Shown here: piece by piece, positions 44,825-55,911 of the stretch
Numbering within the stretch: position 1 is the stretch's first letter
Layout: each line of letters starts with the position of its first letter
NCBI GenBank assembly: GCA_004194705.1
Contig: SADC01001303.1
Location: forward strand, 566,501 to 630,500
Length of the DNA stretch: 64,000 nucleotides
Reading direction: 5' to 3'
Origin: Ditylenchus dipsaci
Lineage: Eukaryota > Nematoda > Chromadorea > Rhabditida > Anguinidae
Translations under genes and position numbers: made by a program
Notes under the pieces: generated by a model
Database searches by the model: none
Seen by the model: only the letters and a program-made list of their open reading frames with translations
Told to the model about the DNA's origin: nothing

Positions 44825-47800
44825 CTACAGAGCAAAGGGATTTGTGGATGGACGGGCAGATTGACTGGGTGTTGGGTACCATTAGAGTCGTTGTTGACTG
44901 AAGCAGACCGTTGGGCAGTCATCATTTCGTGCAGTGATGGCGATGGTCGCTGTTGAGCGGCAAATGGGTTGGTGGCAATGTTAGAGCTTCCTAACATGAA
45001 CGGGTTGGCTGCCGCAGCTGCTGAAATTATGAAAAATTAATGAGCTTTTCATTCTGAGGCTTGATAATTTTTTTTTAAAAAACTATAAGGATTGCTCATT
45101 GACTTTTTTCTAGATGTTATCCTCAAATTTTTCGAATTTTCGAATTGAAAATTGACAGCCTATATAAAAGTCTGACAAGTAACTTTGTAAGTAACTAATT
45201 TGTACAATCGGTTTTAAATTATCGTTAACTATTTTGGCACTAAATTTTGTAAAACTAAAAATCATTACTAGGTTTTGCAGAAGAAACACTGTTACTTGTG
45301 GGACCTGCAATAATATTATTATTTTTTTTTTCAAACTATCTCAGTCATCTTACCCATCAAATTGTCAAGATTAACAAGGAAGAATTTTCTCCCAAAAATG
45401 TTTCCGGAGTTTTTACATTAGGGCGTTGTTGTTGGCCTAGACTCATAAAATTTGTGTCTATGTTAGGAGTGTTGGCCATTGAAGCAGTTTTGTGTTGTTC
45501 AGTAGTGACTGCTGCAGCTTGCTGACTGCTCTGACTTTCAAAAGCCGCCCTTAAAGCATTATTTACCCATTTGATTAAAACAAATTTTGCAAATATCAAT
45601 ACCAAGGGTCATTTTGTGGAGTAGTTGGGTAGGTTGATGAACTGGGCAGCAGAATATCCGAGGGAAGATGCTGTAGTGGTAGTGGGCAGCTGAAGTGGCT
45701 GCAGCGTAAGATGGCAACTGAATTTTGCATTTTTTTATGCAGTTAAAAAAATTAAATTCCATTTTGTTATTTTTTATGGCTATCTTTATGGAATCGTCAA
45801 CAAACTGACTGGATGAACTGGTTGGCCAACTGGAGACCATGGGTCATTGCTAGCTGTAGAGCTAGTCAGAGGAGCTGAAGCGGGTGCAGCCAGGGCAGGA
45901 TAAACTACAATAAATTGGATTATTTGATGGCTACCTTCAAAGAACCCTGTCTTTTCATTATCATGACATTGACCAAGTTTTGAATGCGCAAGAAATCGCA
46001 TAGTACATTTTTGAACGTTGTATTCTTTTGCTTATCAAACGATAAGAAGAAAAGGTAAAAGTTGCACAGCAGTGAAAGTCGTATACCGTATAACTTCTGT
46101 TAACTCTCAATTAAATTTTTAAAAATCAGACCAATGTGATACAGGTCTTATATAGAAGGTCGAGTGTAGTGTGAGGCTCGAACTCACATTCACACTCACA
46201 CTCACAGTGTGATCTCACGTCACACCCTCACAGTCACACTCACACTTGATGTGAGTGTGACTTTGACAATCAACATGAGTTCGAAAAATCGTATTTCCTT
46301 TCATTTTTCACGGTCTTTTGCGGCACGTCTGGAAGGGAGTTGGATGAAGTTTTTAATAAAGTTTTTATAATTAGGCTGGGGATTCAAGATTTAAGTTGAC
46401 TCGATTTTCGGGTGGCTGCAAAAAAACTCATGTATTTGTTAAATTGATCCGACATTTTGTTTACCTTTAATTTTAAAAACTTTTACCAACTCTGATTTGT
46501 CAGTCTAATCAGAAATCTCGCAAGAATCTTCACTTTATCGATTGTCTTTGTAAATGGCAATAGTTTTGACAAGAAGACCCCTAATAAGTTTTATTTTCTA
46601 CTAACCCAATGTTTACTTTTAAATTTTGTTTTCTATTAGAGGTTTTCGAAATCGTAAACGTAAAAGTACATATAAGTAAACACCCCTCGCTAAAACCAGC
46701 TCTGTTTTTTAGCAGTTTCGCAATAAAAACATTGCGGAATATATAAGTAAACATGCAAGTATTAAAAGTGCTATAAAAGTACATTCAAGTAGATTTTATT
46801 CTCTATTAGGGATTTTTGAGCTCTAAAATGTAAAAGTACATACAAGTAAACACCCCTCGCTATGCCCAGCTTTGTTTTCTGGTAGTTTTGCAATAAAAAC
46901 ACTGCTGAATTTTCAAGGCGTGTTTTCATTTTCTGCAGGGCTTGTATTATGTGTAAATTTATTTTTTGAGCAAATATTGTTTTAGAGCAAATTTTGGCTT
47001 GTTTTTATTTTTTCAAGTAAAAAATGGTTTGCTCTATTGGACAATGACAACCAGAATTTTGCATCGGTCCCCGCTGTTGTTTTTTTCAAACTGTTTTTAG
47101 AATGTTTATTTAATGGCTGATTATGGTGATAAGGTCATTATAGTGAGCAGAATCACTTTAATCAGCTAAAGACAACAAGGGTTACCAAGGTAAAAACTGT
47201 GAAAAAACGACCGGGCGGACCAATGCAAATTTTTGGTACCGATTGTGCAATAAGGTCGAAAGGTTTTGTAAATAGTAATTAGTAAGATTGAATAACTCTT
47301 GAAATTTAGATTGACTCTGTTCTCAAAAACTATTATGGCTACTAGAAAAGAGGCAGAATCACTTCTTTCAGGAAAGAAATCCGAACCTGCACCCAAAAAA
47401 ATTTCTCTTCTCAAATTCACTATTCATTTTATAATCGCTGTACTATTGGTTTTTATTTTGTCTGCAGTATTGATAATTGTCCTTTATAAGTTTAAAATTT
47501 TTCAACTGCACCTTAACCAATCTGAACCGAAAATCAGAAGGAAAAGAGTGGCTGAATCGCTACTTGTGCTAGCTGGTTCAGCGATTATAGCTCTCGCCAT
47601 ATGGGTGTCAGCTTTGGTCACAAAACCTAAAGAAGAGGTAGTTTTTCCACCTTTTTTTCAAAATCTTTGTTGAAATATAAATTAATGAGTGGATTGATCA
47701 AAAATTTTAACTTTTATTAGAAATTTTACGGTAGCAGCATTTAACGTTTAAAAAGGTATAAATGTCACCAAACTTTGCGATTTTCAGGCATACCGCAATT

Positions 47801-50800
47801 CCTCTGATAGAGCCACGGGGGCTCTATTAGAAAATGCCTGTAAAAGTGCCTGCTAGATTTTTGAAATCCCTCGCGGGCACTTTTTACACAGCTCAAACAA
47901 TGAATGAAAACAGAAGTTTCAAACCACTTGAATTTTGAAGGGGGAGGGGCTCTATTAGAGTAATTACGGTAATTTCTTGAAATTTAAGCCAATCGTGGCT
48001 GGGTGTTATCGTACTAAATGTCAGCCGGCAGAGGCTGCTGCCTGTTTGCCTTTTTTCGAGCCTATTCACAACGGGTCTTCTTCCTGCTTGCACACTGAGT
48101 CTGCTCACACGTGCTGTCGCCCTTTCATGTGTTCCTACAAGGGCAGATTCCAAAAGTAAAATTGATATTTTGTTTTTTATTCTAATTATTATTATTATTA
48201 GCAGGAATTTAATGTACTCAACATGCCTGGGATCATCCCCGCTAATCTTCTCAGGACAAAAGGATGGAGACATTTGTGGATCTATCCAATGCTACCCTGA
48301 AAGCATGGAAACAAATGAAAACAACACATTTACATATCAGACTAAAATTCATTTAAAGCAATGCAATATTATTATTGCAAATAATAGTGAAGAAATAGGC
48401 CACATTGGATGTGGAATGTTCCGAATTAATACCATGTTCTACTATCATGTCATGAATTTAATGTAGTAATCAGTAGTAGTTCCGAACATTCCCATCCAGT
48501 GTGAATTTTCTTCACTATTATTTGCCATAAAAATATTGCATTGATTTAATTGAATTTTAGTCTGAAATGTAAAGGTAATGTTTTCATTTGGTTATTTTCT
48601 TTCAGAGTAGCATTGGATAGATCCACAAACGGATCGACAAGATATTTCCATTTGAAATTTCAAGTCATTTTCAAATTTGTAACAATACAATTAAAAAAAT
48701 TGCTGGTCAAATCTGATATTCTACTTTATTTGCTTAAAAATGAATTTATTTTCGAATAAATAGTATTTGAAGAAATGTCTTGAATTGTCTGAAAAGTTTT
48801 TAAATACAGCAGCTTTATCTTGAGTTATGCTATTGAATATTTAAAAAGTTGAAAATAGTAAAAATAGTTTCCGATTATTGCCTAAATTCTAACTCATTTA
48901 TGCATACTATTTTCCTAGTCAATCGATTTTTCGAACAGTCATTTATGCATACAGCCAACTTTTCAGGTGGTCATTTCACCGATTTTCAAATATGGAACAT
49001 CGAGGTTAGTATTTTCAAAGCTGAATTAGACGTTTAAAAACTAAAAAAAAGCTAACCTCGATGTTCCCATAATCAAAAATCCGTGTAATGACCACTGTTG
49101 TAGTAACCATTTTCCTAGTCAATCGATTTTTCGAACAGTCATTTATGCATACAGCCAACTTTTCAGGTGGTCATTTCACCGATTTTCAAATATGGGAACA
49201 TCGAGGTTAGTATTTTCAAAGCTGAATTAGACGTTTAAAAACTAAAAAAAAAGCTAACCTCGATGTTCCCATAATCAAAATCCGTGTAATGACCACTGTT
49301 GTAGTAACCATTTTCCTAGTCAATCGATTTTTCGAACAGTCATTTATGCATACAGCCAACTTTTCAGGTGGTCATTTCACCGATTTTCAAATATGGGAAC
49401 ATCGAGGTTAGTATTTTCAAAGCTGAATTAGACGTTTAAAAACTAAAAAAAAAGCTAACCTCGATGTTCCCATAATCAAAATCCGTGTAATGACCACTGT
49501 TGTAGTAACCATTTTCCTAGTCAATCGATTTTTCGAACAGTCATTTATGCATACAGCCAACTTTTCAGGTGGTCATTTCACCGATTTTCAAATATGGGAA
49601 CATCGAGGTTAGTATTTTCAAAGCTGAATTAGACGTTTAAAAACTAAAAAAAAGCTAACCTCGATGTTCCCATAATCAAAAATCCGTGTAATGACCACTG
49701 TTGTAGTAACCATTTTCCTAGTCAATCGATTTTTAAGTTACATATCTACTTTCACTTCTGTTGAATAGCATGCCTTTCAATAATTAAATTTTTCAGTATT
49801 CAAAAGTCAATGTTTATAAAATTCAATCTGTTTCTTATATTTTGCGTGGGGATGAGCATGATGATTCCAGCAACGGGAATGATTCGCGTTGCTGGAATGA
49901 AACGACCTCCTACGGGATCAGGTATACATTGGTAGTTGGAAATGAAGAGCTAAAACATCATGTTATTTTTAGGCTCCCATCGAGATCAGGTTCTCCACCA
50001 AGGACAAAAACCTCCCAACTTATAAGACCTGCTCTCAGGCTAAAGGAACTTCGAGGACTTCAACGGCAGGCAAGTCAAAGGAGCAGTTTTTCAGAAGAAA
50101 TACCTGCAGGTCTGTTATTTCTCAACTCTTAGGTTTTTTGTTACTCTAAATTATTTGTTCTAAGACATACTTTTCGGGCGAGATTGTTATAGTGACTTAT
50201 AGTAGGCTTATAGTAGGAGTTATAGTGTGAGATTAGTGAGAGAACTTGTACAATCTTGTATTTAGAGTCTATGCCCTTCAAGATTAAAATTGGTGGTGTT
50301 ATAGCGAAATTTAGTGAAAATTTGGTATTATTATTGTTAAACATCGCCCTCCTGGTTCAAAACAGTGTTTGTGGCATCGTATTTTTGACCAACCTCTTAG
50401 GAGATTTGTCTCAAGCAACTCAGCATGTTCAACCCATTGAGTAGCTATTTTTACAGCCTGCTCGTAAGAGTGAGCAAAAAATATAGTACCAAACAAGTCT
50501 GATATTGTATTTTAAATTGTTAGAATTTAAAAAATTCTCAGCCTAATTGGTGAAAATAACTAGAAAGTTATGGACTAAACAAGTTGGCAGTCGGAATAAT
50601 TATAATAGTTGTATAATAATAGTACTATAATAGCACTTACTATGAGAACCATTGGTAGCAGCTGACGAAGATCCAGATGGTCTAGGCGACCATGGATCAA
50701 TTAGTTGATGACTGTCTCCTCCAAATGCTTGGCTCGAGGTGGAGGGTAAGTGTGAACTGCTACTACCATTGCCCATAGTTTGTTCACCCAACCCCATAGA

Positions 50801-53800
50801 CAAAAGATCTTCCAGAGCACTTTGCGACTGAAAAAAATTTATATAAAAAACGGTTACAACCAAAAAAATTGCTTTATTTTGCAAACTTTGTGACATTTTC
50901 CAGACATTAGAGATAAAACTTGATTTCTTACCAATGCTGTGCTCGAAATCATCTTGTGACCATTAGCTTCAGCTCGGCTAGCTATTTCCCGCTGGCTTTC
51001 TTCTAAAGCGATCTAAAAAAAAGCTTCTGGTGTTTGTATGTTTCGAGATCATTTTTCACCTGTAGGCGAATAGCATCACCTTTGCGAAGTTCTTCTTCCT
51101 TCTCACACTCTTCACGACTTAAAGCCATAGCTATTTGCAGTTGCATCTAATAGTTATATAATAAGATTAAATTAACAAGAGTTACAAAAAAACTAAGCTC
51201 ACCTCCTCTTCACCCAAACTGGAGGGACGTGCTTCTTCGAACTCTGAGTCTAAAAATAATGAAATAGTTTATTTATTCAAAAAATATCGAAAATTTGTTA
51301 CATAATTATTTATATTCAATAAATTTCTGGTTGGTTTTTTTATAGTTAATCTAGATAGACTTTCCAAAGTCAACTTTCTAACACAATTTAACTGTTTTAC
51401 TTTTTCAGCAACCTATATTCCAGTCAATTCTAGCTCACTACTTCACAATTAACTTTGTTCAACTGTTTTTTTTTTCAGCAGACTACAGGGTGAGTCACAA
51501 AAACTGGTCCGAAAATGGAAAATAATTCAAATCAATTTTTCAAAGCGATTAATAAACATAAGCTCTGCAAATGTTTTCACAGAAAATAACATTCTTAGCG
51601 TGTATAAGACTCATAATGAAGTAAGGCATACTGAAGAGTAAAAGCTCTCTAAGCATAGAGCCTCTTCTCAAACCCAGCGAATGTCAAAACAGGAAAAACT
51701 TATATTATTGAATAATGATCGCGACAGTTAACGCACGTTTTTTTGCATACAAAGCCACACGTTGAGGACACTGCCGAAAGTTTCGGAAATCGACCGAGTA
51801 AGGTGTCACATCCATGATTTTTTTTTTAAAATCTCACCAGTGTTTTTCTTATTCACCCTGTATGTTCTAGTCGATCCTAGCTAACTATTTCACAGTAAAC
51901 GTTGTTCAAATGTCTTACTCTTTTAGCAACCTTTATTCCAGTCAATACTAGATAACTATTTCACAGTCCGGTTCTAATGCAATATGTAACAGTCCTTCAC
52001 GAACTCAAAATAACTTAAAATAATAACTTAGGCTCCTCTATGACGTAGTAATTAAGTAAACTCACTTTTTTAATCCAAAACTTTTTACTCCGCAAGGGAT
52101 ACAGATAGAAGGTTATAAGAAAAAGTCGTAATCAGCTTGAAAAAATTGGCCAAAAATGTTCCAGAAGGCGTAATGTTTACCGAAGTAGGCCCTCCCAATA
52201 CAAAAAGTGTAAACACATAACATCAAATTGTTTTTAGGTGCTTTTGGAAAAAATACCTGTTACTGCAGTATCATGGGGTCTCCGCATGTTGGTTCTCGTT
52301 GTACCATCCGAAGAAATGCCAGCTACGGCTGCACCATTTTGAATAAATCTCTTCCTAGTCAACCTAAAAAGTTAATTTTTATTTTTACAGCATTTAGGAA
52401 AGATACTTACAAAAATCGAGCCCTTTCATTTTTCAGACGTTCTTCGTCATGAAGCAAAGAAACCATTTGTTTAGCCTTTTCTCGCACATTTAACCCCTGA
52501 TCACGGTTGTCTTCTATGTGTTGAAAGTCTTTAAGGGTCTCAATGCTGTAGATATTCTCCCTGCACTGCTGGGCTACTTTTTCACTACCACACCTGCAAT
52601 GAGTTTTGTAGATAAATCACCGTTTGTTGTGTTTTATCGAGGTACAAAGCAAAAGTGTGTAGTAAACTTTGTGAAGCGATGATAATAACCAAAAGTGACA
52701 ATCTTTTTCTAATGAAATATCACATGCCGTCAAATTTTTGAAACTACATAGCATACTACAAAGCACTTTGCACTTTTTACTTTAGTGAAATATGCTTCTG
52801 GTATAAGGTCAGATCATGTGTTCAAATAACTTACTTTATTAGATAGTCTAGCAACACAAGACTTTTATAAACGTGGCGCCTTAAGCAAAATTTGTAAAGG
52901 TAGACATAAAAGGTCTAAAATAAATTACCAATTTTTGCCGTGGTCATTTAGTCTTTTCCACAACATTGACATGATTTCCGTGAAACTAAACACAAAGTTT
53001 GATAGAAAAATAAGTTGCTACGGCAAAAAGTATGTTTTCGGTAAAATTGGAAATTAACTTTTTTGTTATTTGTTTTTTTAAGAATTTAAATTAGGTCAGG
53101 GTTATGAAAAGTTAAGGCAAATTTTATGAGAGTCTGAAAAAGTGCGCTAAAGCTACATGTAAAAAAACTTTAATTTGATACATTAGATAAAATAATTTAT
53201 AATATTTATTTTATGAAAATACCTCATCGGATTGTGTGTCAAATCAGCGATTTCAGACATTAGGGCAGTGGTAGGGCCCCACGGGTCATTGCTGAAATTA
53301 TTTAGAAATAAGACAGCAAAAGTTCAAAACATCTATGGTTTCGACTAGAAAAAACATTTCCTATTACAGTCTATATTCTATGAACGGGCACCCCCAAAAG
53401 TTCGTTACCCAGATGGGTCCGACACTTTTTTAAGGCCGATTTTCAAACTTTTTTAAGATTCTGTTCTGACAGTCCGGTCCTAAATATTGCAAATAACGAT
53501 TTTACCGATCGTTTTTTAAAATCCAAAAACCTTTTTCTCTAAACGGGCTAAATCGAGGCTCCGCTTTTTTAGAGAAAAAAAGTTTTTGGATTCTGAAAAA
53601 CGATCGGTAAAATCGGAATCCTTGCGATATTTAAAACCGGACTGTCATAACAGAATTTAAAAAAACCTTTGAAAATCGAGCTGAAAAAGTGCCGGACCCA
53701 GCTGGGGAACGAAGATTTGGGGTGCCCGTTTATCGAGGTTTGACTGTATTCATTTTACATGTGATTTTTTGAACTGTTGAACAGTTAACACAAGTTCACT

Positions 53801-53931
53801 ATTCAACTCTAGTAATTGCACTCTTTTAGACAGTAGTCAACTCACCTTGTGGCTTCCCGCACTTTGACTTGAGCATCCGAAAAGTTGTAGGCCACATTTT
53901 TGACCTGTCGCCTCAAAGTGGAAATAGACAT
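44825..53931 (-). CDS. Epsin, clathrin-adaptor endocytic protein
   Basis: Epsins bend membrane at clathrin-coated pits and load ubiquitinated cargo. Minus-strand exons: 53846-53931, 53223-53291, 52929-52985, 52835-52879, 52411-52593, 52257-52363, 51203-51249, 51060-51146, 50932-51012, 50641-50827, 45810-45904, 45603-45717, 45354-45549, 45269-45304, 44825-45020; about 529 residues. The first six encode the PIP2-binding ENTH domain (MSISTLRRQVKNVAYNFSDA, EATSNDPWGP, SFTEIMSMLWKRL, VYKSLVLLDYLIK, NIYSIETLKDFQHIE). Next come two ubiquitin-interacting motifs (MQLQIAMALSREE, IRLQIALEESQRE), DPW motifs for AP-2 (LIDPWSP, NDPWSP, QNDPW), KTPETFLG, and NPF motifs for EH domains (ANPFML, TNPFAA, TNPFAL at the C-terminus). 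Frame slips by one base in exons 45603, 45354 (near 45369-45379) and 44825. Intron 45905-50640 contains an opposite-strand gene. Confidence 0.95.
46140..46265. repeat. TCACAC microsatellite with inverted half
   Basis: A run of ACTCACA/TCACAC units, interrupted by AGTGTGATC and ending in GATGTGAGTGTGAC, so part is self-complementary. It lies in the long epsin intron. Confidence 0.75.
47335..50132 (+). CDS. Membrane protein with Cys-rich extracellular part (nested in epsin intron)
   Basis: Exons I can support: 47335-47637, 47989-48155, 48205 to about 48460 (3' end unresolved), 49797-49921, 49973-50132. The first encodes MATRKEAESLLSG, a transmembrane helix (FIIAVLLVFILSAVLIIVLY), a basic linker (KIRRKRVAE) and a second hydrophobic segment (LLVLAGSAIIALAIWVSALV). 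The second and third are Cys-rich (AGCYRTKCQPAEAAACLPFF, HTCCRPFMCSYKGRFQK, STCLGSSPL, DICGSIQCYP). The last exons contain VNVYKIQSVSYILRGDE, SRCWNETTSYG and an Arg/Ser-rich tail. I recognise no family. Exon 3 runs into a palindrome in which it is duplicated inverted. The intron before 49797 holds a 200-bp tandem array. Confidence 0.52.
47790..47971. repeat. MITE-like element, CCGTATTTTCTCTAATA family (diverged)
   Basis: The left end TACCGCAATTCCTCTGATAG mirrors the right end CTCTATTAGAGTAATTACGG. GGGGCTCTATTAGA occurs in both halves. It sits directly before the acceptor of the second exon of the nested membrane-protein gene. Confidence 0.6.
48260..48640. repeat. Palindrome duplicating an exon in inverted orientation
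   Basis: TTTGTGGATCTATCCAATGC, AAATGAAAAC, CAGACTAAAATTCA and GCAAATAATAGTGAAGAA on the left reappear inverted on the right as TTCTTCACTATTATTTGC, TGAATTTTAGTCTG and GCATTGGATAGATCCACAAA. The arms run to about 150 bp with moderate divergence. The left arm lies in the coding frame of the Cys-rich exon starting at 48205. Confidence 0.75.
48908..49734. repeat. Four-copy tandem repeat of about 200 bp, each unit a hairpin
   Basis: CATTTTCCTAGTCAATCGAT recurs near 48909, 49109, 49310, 49511 and 49712, a period of 200-201 bp. Within each unit, TGGTCATTTCACCGATTTTC...GGAACATCGAGGTTAG is mirrored by CTAACCTCGATGTTCCC...GTAATGACCA, so each carries a hairpin of about 130 bp. The units are nearly identical to one another. 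The array lies inside an intron of the nested gene and within the long epsin intron. Confidence 0.9.
51484..51862. mobile_element. MITE with TACAGGGTG ends (mariner-like)
   Basis: The left end TACAGGGTGAGTCACAAAAA and right end TTTTTCTTATTCACCCTGTA are inverted, with TA at both borders. ACAGGGTG ends are seen in some mariner-type elements. The 380-bp interior is non-coding. It lies in an epsin intron. Confidence 0.65.
53365..53749. mobile_element. Palindromic element, TACAGTC type (GGGTCCGACAC interior), in epsin intron
   Basis: Left segments CACCCCCAAAAGTTCGTTAC, GGGTCCGACACTTTTTTAAG and CGATTTTACCGATCGTTTTT are mirrored by AAAAACGATCGGTAAAATCG, GTGCCGGACCCAGCTGGGGA and GAGGTTTGACTGTA. The interior is shared with the element at 56160-56538. 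Confidence 0.8.
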
Positions 53932-54065
53932 AATAATTGGCCTCTTAACCAAAACCTTTAAAATAATTTGAATTAATTCAAGATTAAATTTTTAAAAGTA
54001 CTATAACAGTGGAACAGCTCACGAGAAAACTGCTTAATTGACTATGAGCGGGATAAGATAAATTG
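53932..54065. promoter_or_regulatory. Probable divergent promoter between epsin and a small gene
   Basis: Only 134 bp separates the epsin ATG (minus, 53931) from the ATG of the plus-strand gene at 54066. If both starts are right, the two share a bidirectional promoter and 5' leader region. No clear TATA box was identified. Confidence 0.35.
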
Positions 54066-54484
54066 ATGGTCAGAAAATCGCCAGCAGACAAAAGAGGAAA
54101 AGAATGCTGGAGAAACCGGTTACTGTTGCTATCTACAGAGACACCTCAATCCATATGCTACATAGAAAAGGATGAATTAACTATTTACAGGGTGTACGAA
54201 ACTTGAAAATCACAGCTTTAAAAGATTCAAATGAGGCAATCGATTATCAAAAATTGATGAAAAGGACTGTGTTATCATTGAGGGCAGAGAAGGTAGCAGC
54301 CAAAGTATGTGGCTTGTGTGCAGATGGTAAAAAGTCGTTTTGATGATGACTCATGACGTTTTTGACGTGTTTTTGCACATATTAGAAAGTTTTGAAAGAA
54401 GGGAAGGAGAACAAAAGTAATAAACCATCTGACCCTAGCGACACCCATAAACAATCAAAAAACAAAACAAAATGGTTTATATAA
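54066..54484 (+). CDS. Small basic protein, family unknown
   Basis: Three exons (54066-54118, 54191-54304, 54386-54484) encode about 88 Lys/Arg-rich residues: MVRKSPADKRGKECWRNR, GVRNLKITALKDSNEAIDYQ, KLMKRTVLSLRAEKVAAK, KVLKEGKENKSNK and a Lys/Ser-rich tail ending WFI. Splice sites are reasonable (CCG|GTTACT, TTACAG|; AAA|GTATGT, TATTAG|). The first junction is one base short of phase. The basic composition would suit a nucleic-acid- or ribosome-associated protein, but I recognise no family. It lies divergent to epsin and convergent with the following minus-strand gene. Confidence 0.45.
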
Positions 54485-54529
54485 AAAAAACTAATTTTAT
54501 CAAGCACTTTAAAAACAAATCACGGCTTC

Positions 54530-54757
54530 TCAGAACATCCGAAATGTAAGTTTTATCATCATCTGTCTACCATTAGGAGTGTCGCGACAATTTTTAATCC
54601 TTATTGGTCTATCAGGATCTCCTGCTTCAAAATTGTCAAATAACGCTTCTTTTAAATGACGGCAATGACCGCAAGTGACGTAGCTCGAGAAGGCAAATAA
54701 ACTCATATTTAAAAAAAGAATTGAAAAGTGAAAAAAGACTACGAGAAAAGTGTACAA
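54530..54757 (-). CDS. Possible small secreted Cys protein
   Basis: The minus-strand frame contains a hydrophobic leader (LVVFFHFSILFLNMSLFAFS) then a protein-like segment YVTCGHCRHLKEALFDNFEA, DRPIRIKNCRDTPNGRQMM, ending in TGA. The first in-frame ATG gives MSLFAF; alternatively an upstream ATG near 54800 could join through a very short intron to give a different leader. Three cysteines are too few to name a fold. The family is unknown. Confidence 0.38.
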   Translation of the reverse strand: MYTFLVVFFHFSILFLNMSLFAFSSYVTCGHCRHLKEALFDNFEAGDPDRPIRIKNCRDTPNGRQMMIKLTFRMF

Positions 54758-54800
54758 AGAGTTGGAAGCCGAAGTGAAACCAGAAAAAAAATCATCTGCA

Positions 54801-55911
54801 TTATCGAAAATTTACCTACCAAATCCTACCAAGTACACAGCAGTCTACGCTCGACAAATTCTCAGAAAGCAATTCTAAAAGCCAAGAAAATGTATCGTAT
54901 ATAAGATTAGCATAATTCTCCAACTATCGATTTTTATGACTGTTTGTCACCTACACAATAACGCTTTTCAGTTCACTTTAAACTTAATTGACTGTTGTTT
55001 TTGGGGAGACAAGTGAGCAAAATTAGCGAGAACACTAAAAAATATCAATCTTCATGTGATTTTGAGAGAAAAACACATCTTTTTTGTTTACATTAGCAGC
55101 AGTATAGGAAGAAGTTGAGCGGAGAGATGGCTGTGTCAAATTGTACGCCAACAACGAATGGGGTCATCTGTTGCTCTGCAAAGCTGTCTGACGTGGAGCG
55201 TCAATTACTGCTGCGGCTATACAACACATATATACCTATTGTTTTGCTTATACAAACAACTTTTTGAACCTAGTTATTAGCTCATTTTACGAGTTTATTG
55301 TAAAACTTACACATAAGCCTAAGCTAAATGTGACAAATTATTTCATATTTGACTAGGTTAACTGTAAAATAGTCATCGCTAACTAGTTGCTTTACAGTTT
55401 ACATTGGTTTACTATAACACATTTAACTCTCGTCAACTATTCACAGTTAGCATTGTTTCATTGTTATACTTCACAGTTTACTGGAGTTAACTGTGAAATA
55501 GTCAACGCTAATTAGCTGTTATACAGTAAACAGTGGTTAACTATAGCACATTTAACTCTCGTCAACTATTTACAGTTAGCATTGTTTCATTATTCTACAG
55601 AGGTCTTTTATTTTGTTACTCTATATGCTCTATTTATCGGCCACACTCCAATAAATGCCCACCTTGCGAACATCACATATCAGCTTGGATTTTTTTTCAC
55701 AAATCTGTTTCTTGCGTTTTCTTAATCACCACGATATTAGTTGATTCCACTTTTTAATTTCGGTTCAGCACTCGGAAAACCCATGAATTTTCCAATTTAC
55801 TAGGGGTTACAAAACTAATCACCCATGGGTGATTCGTAGAGCATATACGGAAAATTCTTTGAATAGTAAGAAAACAATTTCAGGTGGTTTTGGTGATTAA
55901 AGTTAGGATAC
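54801..55911. other. Intergenic region upstream of the KDEL receptor gene
   Basis: No supported exon. At 55365-55600 two diverged copies of a block of about 130 bp (ATTTAACTCTCGTCAACTAT, CAGTTAGCATTGTTTCATT) are rich in GTTAACTGTGAAATAGTCAA-type motifs. The rest is AT-rich. Confidence 0.55.
55365..55600. repeat. Tandem pair of TTAACTGTGAAATAGT-motif blocks
   Basis: GGTTAACTGTAAAATAGTCA and GAGTTAACTGTGAAATAGTC start two similar blocks, each followed by ACACATTTAACTCTCGTCAA and AGTTAGCATTGTTTCATT. The motif is palindromic-leaning and found dispersed elsewhere in the window (6397, 22905, 26810, 51335). Confidence 0.6.

Noticed and set aside
48908..49734. CRISPR-like or centromeric-type array
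   Set aside because: Whole 200-bp units are repeated with no unique spacers; each unit is itself a hairpin, favouring an amplified short transposon.
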